This document shows, in pieces, positions 27,421 to 36,698 of a stretch of 36,698 nt of DNA (the stretch's first letter is position 1; each line of letters begins with the position of its first letter). Below the pieces are notes generated by a model. That model was not told where the DNA came from, did no database searches, and saw only the letters and a program-made list of their open reading frames with translations. The stretch is from Stenotrophomonas daejeonensis (GTDB lineage: Bacteria; Pseudomonadota; Gammaproteobacteria; Xanthomonadales; Xanthomonadaceae), in the NCBI RefSeq assembly GCF_001431505.1, contig NZ_LDJP01000043.1:1-36698 (forward strand), given 5' to 3'. The translations under genes were made by a program, and so were the position numbers.

Positions 27421-27537
27421 TTCGACGGGCACCGGCCTGCCCGCAGCGGGCCATCTTCCGATATCCCCGTAAACGGCGAGCTGCGCGGTGCGTCATCAGC
27501 ACGTTCCTGCCGGCCACGCATCCAAGAGAAAAACACC

Positions 27538-27798
27538 ATGTCGATCGACACCCAGAGCGTCATTGAAAACAACAAGCGCGGCGCCAACGACACCGGTTCG
27601 CCGGAAGTCCAGGTGGCCCTGCTGACCGCCCGCATCGGCCAGCTGACCGAGCATTTCAAGGTCCACAAGAAGGACCACCACAGCCGCCGCGGCCTGCTGC
27701 AGCTGGTCAACCGCCGCCGCAGCCTGCTCGACTACCTGAAGAAGAAGGACGTCGAGCGTTACAAGGCCCTGATCGAGAAGCTTGGCCTGCGCCGCTAA
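27538..27798 (+). CDS. rpsO: 30S ribosomal protein S15
   Basis: Primary 16S rRNA-binding protein of the 30S platform. The 86 residues match the family throughout: [20 protein letters not shown], the rRNA-binding [19 protein letters not shown] and LLDYLKKKD, ending EKLGLRR. The ATG at 27538 has AAGAGA as ribosome site. It is closed off by a very good intrinsic terminator and followed by pnp, the classic rpsO-pnp pair. Confidence 0.98.
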   Translation: MSIDTQSVIENNKRGANDTGSPEVQVALLTARIGQLTEHFKVHKKDHHSRRGLLQLVNRRRSLLDYLKKKDVERYKALIEKLGLRR

Positions 27799-27810
27799 GC
27801 AGCTCTCCCG

Positions 27811-27845
27811 CCGCGGCGCAGCGATGCGCCGCGGTTTTGTTTTTG
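27811..27845 (+). terminator. Intrinsic terminator of rpsO
   Basis: CCGCGGCGCA (27811-27820) pairs perfectly with TGCGCCGCGG (27825-27834) around a GCGA tetraloop, followed by TTTTGTTTTTG. This is the best intrinsic terminator in the window, 12 bases after the rpsO stop. Confidence 0.93.
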
Positions 27846-27864
27846 CAGCATCGAAGTACCCAGC

Positions 27865-27881
27865 GGCCGGGATGACCGGCC
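27865..27881 (+). other. Hairpin in the pnp leader
   Basis: GGCCGG (27865-27870) pairs with CCGGCC (27876-27881) around GATGA, about 65 bases before the pnp start. In E. coli, the pnp leader hairpin is cut by RNase III and used in autoregulation. The position here is suggestive, but the stem is much shorter. Confidence 0.35.
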
Positions 27882-27945
27882 ACCCGCCGACCGGCAAGGG
27901 CCGCAGGCGGTCCATTCGCAGACAGCATCCCCAAGGACACCCTCC

Positions 27946-30054
<2,109 letters not shown>

Positions 30055-30082
30055 GCCGGGCATCCTCCAGCTCCATACCGGG

Positions 30083-30115
30083 AAAGCGGGCCTCGTGCCC
30101 GCTTTTCTTTTGTTT
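30083..30115 (+). terminator. Intrinsic terminator of pnp
   Basis: AAAGCGGGC (30083-30091) pairs perfectly with GCCCGCTTT (30097-30105) around CTCGT, followed by the T-rich tail TCTTTTGTTT. It lies 28 bases after the pnp stop. Confidence 0.92.
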
Positions 30116-30132
30116 CATCTCCCTGATGCCAC

Positions 30133-30232
30133 GTAGGTGCCGGGCTTGCCCGGCACGGGCTTTCCCGCGCATTCCCGGCAAGCGGCATGCGGGGCAAGCC
30201 CTGCATCCACATGGGGCCGGATTTCCCCCATG
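30133..30232. repeat. GTAG-headed REP-like palindrome region upstream of comEC
   Basis: It starts with GTAG (30133-30136) and a 9-bp stem GTGCCGGGC/GCCCGGCAC (30137-30145 with 30148-30156), the same design as the elements at 3969-4123. A second imperfect inverted pair follows (30157-30172 with 30187-30201). A third stem, CATGGGG/CCCCATG (30210-30216 with 30226-30232), lies next. An open frame crosses this area from 30187, but I regard that part as non-coding. Confidence 0.65.
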
Positions 30233-30297
30233 TTGCGCATCGACCTTGCCTGATGGCTGCCTCGGTGCGGCGCCGCACAGGATGGTGCCGATCTGGA

Positions 30298-32715
30298 ATG
30301 GAGTCGGCGGGCGTGGTCGGATGGCTGCGATGGGGGTGGACGCAAACGCAGGCTTTGCCGGCATTTGGCAAGGCGGTGGCCGCGGGTTTCACTGCCGGGG
30401 TCTGCCTCGCGCTGTGGGCGCCCGTGCTGCCGCCGGGCTGGCTGCGTTGGGGCCTGCTGCTGTTCGGCGTGTGCGCATGGCGGCGCATGCGCCGGTGGCG
30501 CTGGTCCGGCGCGTTGCTCGCCGGCGCCGGCTGGGCCGCGCTGCATGCCGGCTGGGCGCTGGACGCGCAGTTGCCGTACCAACTGGAAGGCAGCGAAATC
30601 GCCGTCGTCGGTACGGTGGTCTCGCTACCGGAGGTCGAACCGCGGCGCACGCGCTTCCGCTTCCATGTCGATGACGTGGCCGGGCAGCATCACGCGCTGC
30701 GTGGGAGGCAGCTGCAACTGGCTTGGTACGACGACTTTTCCGCCACGCAGGCGGGGCCGCGGATGCAACTGGAGGCAGGCGCGCGCTGGCATTTCACGCT
30801 GCGGCTGCGTGCGCCGCGCGGGCTGGCCAACCCCGGTGGTTTCGATGCCGAACGGCATGCGCTGGCGCAGCGGATCGCCGCCAGCGGGCTGGTGCGGGCG
30901 GAGACGGCGCGGCGGCTGGCCGCATCGTCCGGGCTGCAGGCGTGGCGCGAGCGGATGGCGGCGCGGATCGGTGAAGCGGTCGGCCGGCCATCGGTGCGAT
31001 ATGTGCAGGCCCTGGCTGTGGGTGATACCCGCGGCTTGGACGATGCCGACTGGCAGATGCTGCGGGCCACTGGGCTGACCCACCTGATCGCCATCTCCGG
31101 TTTCCATGTCGGCATGGTCGCCGGCTTCGTCGCGCTGCTGGCGGGCGGCGTGTGGCGCCTGCTGCCGTGGCTGGGGCGGTATTGCCCGCGCCCGCATGCC
31201 GCTGCCCTGGCCGCGCTGTGCGGGGCGATGGGCTACGCGGCGGTCGCCGGTTTCGCGCTGCCGACGGTGCGCACGGTGCTGATGATCGCGGTGGTGGTAC
31301 TGGCACGGTTGGGGCGGCGCCCCGGCAGTGTCGCCGGGGCGTTGGCGCTGGCCGCGCTTGCGGTGTTGGCGTGGGACCCGCTGTCGGTGCTGATGGCCGG
31401 CTTCTGGTTGAGCTTTGCCGGCGTGGCCTGGCTGGTCTGGTGCCTGCCGGGGCGGCTGCATTGGCTGCGTGGTTTCCTGTCGGCGCAGATGGTGGCGACG
31501 GTGGGCCTGCTGCCATTCACCGCGATGCTGTTCGACCAGGCCTCGCTGGCCGGGCCAGTGGCCAACCTGTTGGCGATACCGTGGTGGAGCCTGGTGGTGG
31601 TGCCGTTGGCACTGCTGGGTACCGGCCTGGAGGCGCTCTGCCCCGGTGCCGGGTTGTGGCCGTGGCAGGCCTCGGCCTGGTGTTTCGAGCTGAGCATGGC
31701 GCCGCTGTCGTGGTTGGCGGAAAGCCGTTTTGCATTGTGGTGGCTGCCGGAGGCACGCGGGTTCGCATTGCCGCTGGCACTGGCCGGGGCGCTGTGGCTG
31801 CTGCTTCCGCGCGGGATTCCCGGCAAGCCGCTGGCATTGCTGCTGTGGCTGCCGTTGCTGTGGCCGCGACAGGAGTTGCCGCGGCGGGGAGAGGTCGAAC
31901 TGGTGTTGTTCGACGTCGGGCAGGGGTTGTCGGTGCTGGTGCGTACCGCCGGGCACCGCCTGCTCTACGATGCCGGGCCGGCGGTGCGCGACGGCTTCGA
32001 TGCCGGCGAACGCGTGGTGGTGCCGGCCTTGCACGCGTTGGGCGTGGGGCGGCTCGATGCGCTGGTCGTCAGCCACGGCGACAACGACCATGCCGGCGGT
32101 GCGGCAGCGGTGGTCGCCGCGCTGCCGGCGGCGGCCCGTTATGCGCCACCGGGGATGCCATCGGCACTAGCGATGGAGGCCTGCGTGGCCGGGCAGGGCT
32201 GGCAATGGGAGGGTGTCCGTTTCGAGTTCCTGCATCCGCATGCCGGTTTCCCCTACCTGCGCAACGAATCCAGCTGCGTGCTGCGGGTGCAGTCGCAATA
32301 CGGCGCGGTGTTGCTGACCGGGGACATCGGCGAGGTCATCGAGGACGGGTTGGCCAAGCGCCAGCGCGGGCAGCTGCGTGCCGACGTGGTGCTGGCGCCG
32401 CACCACGGCAGCGGCGGCTCGTCACAGCCGGCGTTCGTGGCCGCCACGCGGGCGCAGCTGGTACTGGTATCGGCCGGCCACCGCAACCGGTTCGGTCATC
32501 CGCGGCCGGAGGTGGTCGAGCGCTGGCGGCGTTCCGGTGCAGAGGTGCTGGTCACCGCCGACAGCGGCATGGTCAGGGTCTGGCTGGGCAGGGAAGGCCT
32601 GCAACTGCGCGAACGCCGGGTCTGGCGCCGCCGTTCGTGGGACGCCGCCGGGCGGGAACGGGCGGCTGCTATCCTATCGGCCGACGAACAGGCGGCCTCG
32701 GCGCCGGAGGGTTGA
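30298..32715 (+). CDS. comEC: DNA internalization-related competence protein ComEC/Rec2
   Basis: Inner-membrane channel that brings transforming DNA into the cytosol. From the ATG at 30298 it is 805 residues. Domains in order: two N-terminal helices and an OB-fold DUF4131-type region (to about 200), the Competence transmembrane domain (about 220-480, with TGLTHLIAISGFHVGM), and a C-terminal metallo-beta-lactamase-like domain with DVGQGLSVLV, SHGDNDHAGG, LTGDI and PHHGS. The metal-site residues look intact, so a nuclease role is possible. The start is uncertain: ATG 30253 is also in frame, and neither has a good ribosome site. GGAGGG near its end serves the next gene. Confidence 0.92.
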   Translation: MESAGVVGWLRWGWTQTQALPAFGKAVAAGFTAGVCLALWAPVLPPGWLRWGLLLFGVCAWRRMRRWRWSGALLAGAGWAALHAGWALDAQLPYQLEGSEIAVVGTVVSLPEVEPRRTRFRFHVDDVAGQHHALRGRQLQLAWYDDFSATQAGPRMQLEAGARWHFTLRLRAPRGLANPGGFDAERHALAQRIAASGLVRAETARRLAASSGLQAWRERMAARIGEAVGRPSVRYVQALAVGDTRGLDDADWQMLRATGLTHLIAISGFHVGMVAGFVALLAGGVWRLLPWLGRYCPRPHAAALAALCGAMGYAAVAGFALPTVRTVLMIAVVVLARLGRRPGSVAGALALAALAVLAWDPLSVLMAGFWLSFAGVAWLVWCLPGRLHWLRGFLSAQMVATVGLLPFTAMLFDQASLAGPVANLLAIPWWSLVVVPLALLGTGLEALCPGAGLWPWQASAWCFELSMAPLSWLAESRFALWWLPEARGFALPLALAGALWLLLPRGIPGKPLALLLWLPLLWPRQELPRRGEVELVLFDVGQGLSVLVRTAGHRLLYDAGPAVRDGFDAGERVVVPALHALGVGRLDALVVSHGDNDHAGGAAAVVAALPAAARYAPPGMPSALAMEACVAGQGWQWEGVRFEFLHPHAGFPYLRNESSCVLRVQSQYGAVLLTGDIGEVIEDGLAKRQRGQLRADVVLAPHHGSGGSSQPAFVAATRAQLVLVSAGHRNRFGHPRPEVVERWRRSGAEVLVTADSGMVRVWLGREGLQLRERRVWRRRSWDAAGRERAAAILSADEQAASAPEG

Positions 32716-32718
32716 AAC

Positions 32719-33378
32719 GTGTGGGAACTGGTCAAGGCCGGCGGTTGGCCGATGGTGCCGCTGCTGCTGCTGGGCGTGCTGGCTTTGGCGATTGTCCTGG
32801 AGCGTTTCTGGAGCCTGCGCCGCAACGAGGTGCTGCCGCCGGGGCTGGGGCAGGAGGTGCGCAACTGGGCCGCGCGCGGCAAGCTCGACGCGTCCCACAT
32901 CGAATCGCTGCGCGCCAATTCGCCGCTGGGCGCCCTGCTGGCCGCGGCGCTGGAAGCCCGCAACCGCCCACGCGACCAGCTGCGTGAGCGCATCGAGGAC
33001 GCCGGCCGCCACTTGGTCCACCGCATGAGCCGCTACCTGAACGCGCTGGGCACCATCGCCTCGGCCGGGCCGCTGCTGGGTCTGCTGGGCACGGTGATCG
33101 GCATGATCCAGATGTTCCTGGGCATCCTCGACCACGGCGTGGGCGACGTGAACCAACTGGCCGGCGGCATCGGCAAGGCGCTGGTGTGCACCGCCACCGG
33201 CATGATCGTGGCGATCCCCGCGCTGATGTTTCATCGTTATTTCCGCGGGCGCATCGACGGCTACGTGATCGAGATGGAACACGAGGCAAGCGCGTTGCTG
33301 GACACGCTCGACGGCCGTCCGGCGGTGATGGCCGCCGGCCGCAAGGCGGCGCAGGCGACGGCACCGGCCAAGGCCTGA
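32719..33378 (+). CDS. exbB: MotA/TolQ/ExbB-type proton channel protein
   Basis: Inner-membrane proton channel subunit that powers an outer partner together with an ExbD/TolR-type protein. The 219 residues have one N-terminal helix (about 10-28), a cytosolic stretch, and two long helices in the conserved domain (about 105-185) with GTIASAGPLLGLLGTVIGMIQ-type sequence and the GIGKALVCTATGMIVAIPALM segment. The start is GTG at 32719, four bases after the comEC stop, with GGAGGG upstream. No tonB or tolA gene is nearby, so the symbol is by family only. The same gene order beside msbA-lpxK occurs in Pseudomonas and relatives. Confidence 0.88.
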   Translation: MWELVKAGGWPMVPLLLLGVLALAIVLERFWSLRRNEVLPPGLGQEVRNWAARGKLDASHIESLRANSPLGALLAAALEARNRPRDQLRERIEDAGRHLVHRMSRYLNALGTIASAGPLLGLLGTVIGMIQMFLGILDHGVGDVNQLAGGIGKALVCTATGMIVAIPALMFHRYFRGRIDGYVIEMEHEASALLDTLDGRPAVMAAGRKAAQATAPAKA

Positions 33379-33384
33379 CCCGGC

Positions 33385-33807
33385 ATGCGCATCCGCAACG
33401 ACCGTGCCCAGGACGAACCGCACATCGATCTGGTGCCGCTGATCGACGTGATCCTGGTGCTTATCATCTTCTTCGTGGTCACCACCACCTTCGATGCGCG
33501 CTCGACCCTGCAGGTGCAGCTGCCCACGGCCAGCCAGCAGCAGAACAGCGAGCCGCCGCGCGCATTGAGCGTGCTGGTCAATGCCGAGGGCCGCTATTTC
33601 ATCAACGACCAGGAAGTGCTGCGCAACGACGTCGAATCGGTCAAGCGCACCATCGTGCAGGTGGCCGGCGATGATCGCGAGCAGACCGTATTGCTGCGCG
33701 CCGACGCGCGCACGCCCTACCAGGCGGTGGTGACGGTGCAGGATGCGCTGGGCCAGCTCGGTTTCCGCCGCATCGCCATCGCCACCGCGCCGGACGTGCA
33801 GCGATGA
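33385..33807 (+). CDS. exbD: ExbD/TolR-type biopolymer transport protein
   Basis: Partner of the preceding channel protein. The 140 residues have a short N-terminal cytosolic part, one membrane helix (about 12-35) and a periplasmic domain of about 100 residues. The conserved Asp in the helix is present in HIDLVPLIDVILVLIIFFVV, as needed for proton use. The C-terminal segment with VLLRADARTPYQAVVTVQDAL matches the family's periplasmic fold. It begins 6 bases after exbB and overlaps msbA by four bases (ATGA), tying it to the lipid A genes. Confidence 0.9.
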   Translation: MRIRNDRAQDEPHIDLVPLIDVILVLIIFFVVTTTFDARSTLQVQLPTASQQQNSEPPRALSVLVNAEGRYFINDQEVLRNDVESVKRTIVQVAGDDREQTVLLRADARTPYQAVVTVQDALGQLGFRRIAIATAPDVQR

Positions 33808-35549
33808 ACACCAGCGAGAGCGCGTGGCGGATCTACCGGCGCCTGCTCGGCTTCGCGCGCCCCTATCGCGGCCTGCTGGTGCTGGCCGGGCTGGGCATGC
33901 TGGTCGAGGCGGGCGCGGGCAGCTATTTCGTGGCGATGATGAGCCCGGTCACCAACAGCCTGGTGAACCCGCAAGACATCAACCTGTGGATGCCGGTGGC
34001 CATCGTCGGCCTGTTCCTGCTGCGCGGTGTGGCCGGCTACCTGACCGACATCGGCATGGGCAAGGCCGCGCGCAGCATCGCCCGCGACCTGCGGGTGCGC
34101 GTGCTCGACAAGTACCTGCGCCTGCCGGGGCAGCGCTTCGATGCCGAGCCGGTGCCGTCGATGCTGGTGCGGCTGGGCTCGGACAGCGACCAGGTGGCGC
34201 AGGCCGCGGTGGACGCGATGAAGGTGGTGCTGCAGCAATCGCTGCAGGCGCTGGGCTCGCTGCTGGTGATGCTGTACCTGAGCTGGCAAGTGACGCTGGC
34301 GATCTTCGTGCTGGCGCCGCCGCTGGCATGGGTGATGAACAAGGTCGCCAAGCGCTACCGCCGGATCAGCCACCGCATCCAGGAAAGCGGCGCGGAATTG
34401 CTGCAGTCCGCCGACCAGACGCTGTCGGCGAACCAGGAAGTGAAGGTATATGGCGCCCAGCGCAGTGAACTGGAGCGTTATTCGGTACTGGCCAACACCA
34501 ACCTGAAGCTGGCGATGAAGGTGGAGGCCACCCGCAGCATTTCCTCGGCGATGGTGCAGCTGATCGGCTCGGTGGGGTTGGCGGCACTGCTGCTGATCGC
34601 CGGCCATGAGGCCGCCGCCGGGCGCCTGACCGTGGGTGATTTCGTCGGCCTGATGATGGCGATGATGGCGATCATCCCCGCGCTCAAGCAGTTGACCAAC
34701 GTGCAGAACATGACCCAGCGCGGCATCGCCTCGGCGCAGCGCCTGTTCCTCGTGCTCGATGCCGAGGACGAGCCGGATGGCGGCACCCACGCACTGGCGC
34801 GGGCCGAGGGCGTGCTGGAATTCCGCCACGTCACCGCGCGCTACCCGGAGCAGGCGCAGCCGGCGCTGGAGGACGTCAGCTTCGTCGCGCACCCGGGCAC
34901 GGTGACGGCCATCGTCGGCCGCTCCGGCAGCGGCAAGTCCACGTTGATCAAGCTGATCCCGCGCTTCTACGAGCCGGAATCCGGGCAGATCCTGCTCGAC
35001 GGCCACCCGCTGCAGGACTACCGGCTGGCCGACCTGCGCCGGCAGATCGCGCTGGTCGGGCAGCAGGTGGTGCTGTTCGACGGCAGCGTCGCCGAGAACA
35101 TCGCCTACGGCGAGCTGCAGGATCGCAGCGCGGGGCAGCTGCAGCAGGCCATCGACAACGCCAATGCGCGCGAATTCGTCGAGCAGCTGCCGCAGGGCGT
35201 GGACGCGTCGGTCGGGCCCAAGGGCGGGCGCCTGTCCGGTGGCCAGCGCCAGCGCCTGGCGATCGCGCGGGCGATGCTCAAGGACGCGCCGGTGCTGATC
35301 CTCGACGAGGCCACCGCGGCGCTGGACAACGAATCCGAACGGCTGGTGCAGGAGGCATTGCAGAAGCTGATGCCGGACCGCACCACGCTGGTCATCGCCC
35401 ATCGCCTGTCCACCATCGAGCATGCCGACCAGGTGCTGGTGATGGACCAGGGGCGCATCGTCGAGCGCGGCACGCACCGGGAGCTGCTGGCGCTGGGCGG
35501 GCTGTACGAGCACCTGTACCGCATGCAGTTCCGGGAAAGGCAGGAGTGA
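33804..35549 (+). CDS. msbA: Lipid A export ATP-binding/permease protein MsbA
   Basis: ABC flippase that moves lipid A-core across the inner membrane. It is a half-transporter of 581 residues, active as a dimer. Six membrane helices fill about 1-320. The nucleotide-binding domain has Walker [10 protein letters not shown] (372-380), the signature LSGGQ (477-481), Walker B VLILDEA (497-503) and the switch histidine in VIAHRLST. The ATG at 33804 overlaps the exbD stop. The stop overlaps the lpxK start region, so msbA and lpxK are translationally coupled as in other gammaproteobacteria. Confidence 0.95.
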   Translation: MNTSESAWRIYRRLLGFARPYRGLLVLAGLGMLVEAGAGSYFVAMMSPVTNSLVNPQDINLWMPVAIVGLFLLRGVAGYLTDIGMGKAARSIARDLRVRVLDKYLRLPGQRFDAEPVPSMLVRLGSDSDQVAQAAVDAMKVVLQQSLQALGSLLVMLYLSWQVTLAIFVLAPPLAWVMNKVAKRYRRISHRIQESGAELLQSADQTLSANQEVKVYGAQRSELERYSVLANTNLKLAMKVEATRSISSAMVQLIGSVGLAALLLIAGHEAAAGRLTVGDFVGLMMAMMAIIPALKQLTNVQNMTQRGIASAQRLFLVLDAEDEPDGGTHALARAEGVLEFRHVTARYPEQAQPALEDVSFVAHPGTVTAIVGRSGSGKSTLIKLIPRFYEPESGQILLDGHPLQDYRLADLRRQIALVGQQVVLFDGSVAENIAYGELQDRSAGQLQQAIDNANAREFVEQLPQGVDASVGPKGGRLSGGQRQRLAIARAMLKDAPVLILDEATAALDNESERLVQEALQKLMPDRTTLVIAHRLSTIEHADQVLVMDQGRIVERGTHRELLALGGLYEHLYRMQFRERQE

Positions 35550-36571
35550 TGGCAGGAAAAGGGACGCAGACGCCGGCGTGGTGGTACGACGGCGCGCCGG
35601 TACCGTTGCCCGCGCGGCTGCTGGCGCCGCTGTACGGCGCCGTCGCCGGCCTGCGCCGCGGCCTGTACCGGCGCGGTTGGCTGCGTAGCCGGCAGGTGCC
35701 GGTGCCGGTGATCGTGGTCGGCAACATCACCGCCGGCGGTACCGGCAAGACGCCGTTGACCATCGAACTGGTCGAACGCCTGCGCGCGGCCGGCTGGAAG
35801 CCGGGCGTGGCCAGCCGCGGCTACGGCCGCGACGACGCCGGCATCGCGCGCTGGATCACCCCGGAGCTGGCGCCGGAACTGGGCGGCGACGAGCCGGTGC
35901 TGATCGCGTGGAAGACCGGCGTGCCGGTGCGCGTGGACAAGGACCGCGTCGCCGCCGCCAAAGCGCTGCTGGAAGCAGGTTGCGACGTGGTGGTCTGCGA
36001 CGACGGCCTGCAGCATTACCGGCTGGCGCGCGACATCGAGATCGAGGTGGTCGATGCGCAGCGCCGCTACGGCAACGGCCGACCGATGCCGGCCGGGCCG
36101 CTGCGCGAGCCGGTGGCGCGCGCGGCCGACTGCGATTTCCGCGTGGTCAATCTGGGCCAGGCCAGCGACGACGCGCAGGCCCCGGCGGCATCGGGTTTCG
36201 GCGAATGGGCGATGCGGCTGCGCATCGACGCCGCGCGCCCGTTGCGCGGCGGCCGCGAGCGGCCGCTGCAGGGCTTCGCCGGGCTGCGCGTGCATGCGGT
36301 GGCCGGCATCGCCCACCCGCAGCGCTTCTTCCAGATGCTGCGTGCGCGCGGCATTGGCGTGGTGCCGCATGCCTTCGCCGACCACCATCGCTACCAGGCA
36401 TTGGACCTGTCCTTCGGCAGCGAGTTGCCGGTGCTGATGACCGAGAAGGACGCGGTCAAGTGCCGGGCCTTCGCCAACGACTGGCATTACGCGGTGCCGC
36501 TGCAGGCCGAACTGCCGGCCGCGTTCTGGGTGGCGCTGCTGGATCGGCTGGGCAAGCTGGCGCGCGCCTGA
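35549..36571 (+). CDS. lpxK: Tetraacyldisaccharide 4'-kinase
   Basis: Phosphorylates the 4' position of the lipid A disaccharide, the sixth step of lipid A synthesis, at the inner membrane. The 340-residue protein has the N-terminal hydrophobic hairpin region (about 15-50) and the Walker A loop [12 protein letters not shown] (58-69). [16 protein letters not shown] carries the conserved Asp-Asp-Gly-Leu-Gln-His motif. [10 protein letters not shown] near the C-terminus also matches the family. Two starts are possible: GTG 35546 and ATG 35549, which shares a base with the msbA stop. AGGAG immediately upstream fits poorly with both, so the choice rests on the ATG. Confidence 0.95.
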   Translation: MAGKGTQTPAWWYDGAPVPLPARLLAPLYGAVAGLRRGLYRRGWLRSRQVPVPVIVVGNITAGGTGKTPLTIELVERLRAAGWKPGVASRGYGRDDAGIARWITPELAPELGGDEPVLIAWKTGVPVRVDKDRVAAAKALLEAGCDVVVCDDGLQHYRLARDIEIEVVDAQRRYGNGRPMPAGPLREPVARAADCDFRVVNLGQASDDAQAPAASGFGEWAMRLRIDAARPLRGGRERPLQGFAGLRVHAVAGIAHPQRFFQMLRARGIGVVPHAFADHHRYQALDLSFGSELPVLMTEKDAVKCRAFANDWHYAVPLQAELPAAFWVALLDRLGKLARA

Positions 36572-36572
36572 T

Positions 36573-36698
36573 CCTTCTCCCTTCGGGGTGAAGGCGTGTT
36601 GCTTGCGGGCCATTGGCTCGCACACGCCTGAACGCCCGGCGCGCTGCGCCGGGCCGGGGCGCGGAGCGAGGTGCCCCGAAGGGGCGGATGAGGGTACG
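36573..36698. repeat. Run of hairpins after lpxK, to window end
   Basis: It starts with a TTCG-capped stem, CCTTC-CCC/GGG-GAAGG (36573-36594), directly after the lpxK stop. A long two-part stem follows: GGCGTGT/ACACGCC (36593-36599 with 36622-36628) enclosing GCGGGCC/GGCTCGC (36605-36611 with 36615-36621). Then comes a 9-bp perfect stem GCCCGGCGC/GCGCCGGGC (36634-36642 with 36646-36654), and GCCCC/GGGGC near the end. No coding frame is supported. It resembles dispersed intergenic elements of xanthomonads. The first hairpin may serve as the operon's 3' structure. Confidence 0.55.

Noticed and set aside
30187-30297. N-terminal extension of ComEC
   Set aside because: Lies largely in the palindrome region and has no membrane or OB-fold character. 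It is kept only as a start-site uncertainty.

Overview
The window is a gene-dense stretch of core chromosome from a high-GC gammaproteobacterium. The Xanthomonadaceae (Lysobacteraceae) fit best, close to Stenotrophomonas, Pseudoxanthomonas or Xanthomonas. The grounds are the protein sequences as I recognise them, a nuo operon with separate nuoC and nuoD next to tpiA-secG-tRNA-Leu, the fMet tRNA-rimP-nusA-infB-rbfA-truB-rpsO-pnp order, the comEC-exbB-exbD-msbA-lpxK block, and intergenic palindromes headed GTAG like the REPs described in Stenotrophomonas. The genus is an inference. Every gene except the first is on the + strand.

Layout. (1) 1-3929: a minus-strand O6-alkylguanine-DNA alkyltransferase (ogt), divergent from accD (fatty acid synthesis) and glmM (cell-wall precursor), followed by a stand-alone 2-oxoglutarate/Fe(II)-type oxygenase. 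(2) 3930-4220: a nested palindrome built from four REP-like hairpins. (3) 4221-5561: tpiA (glycolysis), secG (protein export) and tRNA-Leu(GAG). (4) 5671-20546: a complete 14-gene nuoA-N operon for respiratory complex I (NADH:ubiquinone oxidoreductase), with most junctions overlapping or a few bases apart. (5) 20547-21031: a very structured non-coding stretch. It holds four consecutive hairpins, a good sigma70-type promoter, the initiator tRNA-fMet, more hairpins and an intrinsic-terminator-like stem. (6) 21032-30054: translation, transcription and RNA-decay genes rimP, nusA, infB, rbfA, truB, rpsO and pnp, with clear intrinsic terminators after rpsO and pnp. (7) 30116-30297: a second REP-like palindrome region. 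(8) 30298-36571: comEC (DNA uptake channel), an ExbB/ExbD-type proton-channel pair, msbA (lipid A-core flippase) and lpxK (lipid A 4'-kinase), closely packed and probably one transcript. (9) 36572-36698: a run of hairpins to the window edge.

How the genes work together: the complex I operon makes the proton motive force that the ExbB/D pair would use. The fMet tRNA-rimP-nusA-infB-rbfA-truB-rpsO-pnp block couples translation initiation, 30S maturation, transcription elongation control and mRNA decay. msbA-lpxK make and export lipid A.

I see no prophage, transposase, CRISPR array, toxin-antitoxin pair or defence island. No new multi-gene system is visible. The most interesting signals are small: the structured non-coding stretch upstream of the initiator tRNA, an apparent U1:U72 mismatch in that tRNA, the nested REP palindrome, a tandem duplication of the 3' end of nusA, a histidine-rich loop in NuoL and an insertion in NuoC.
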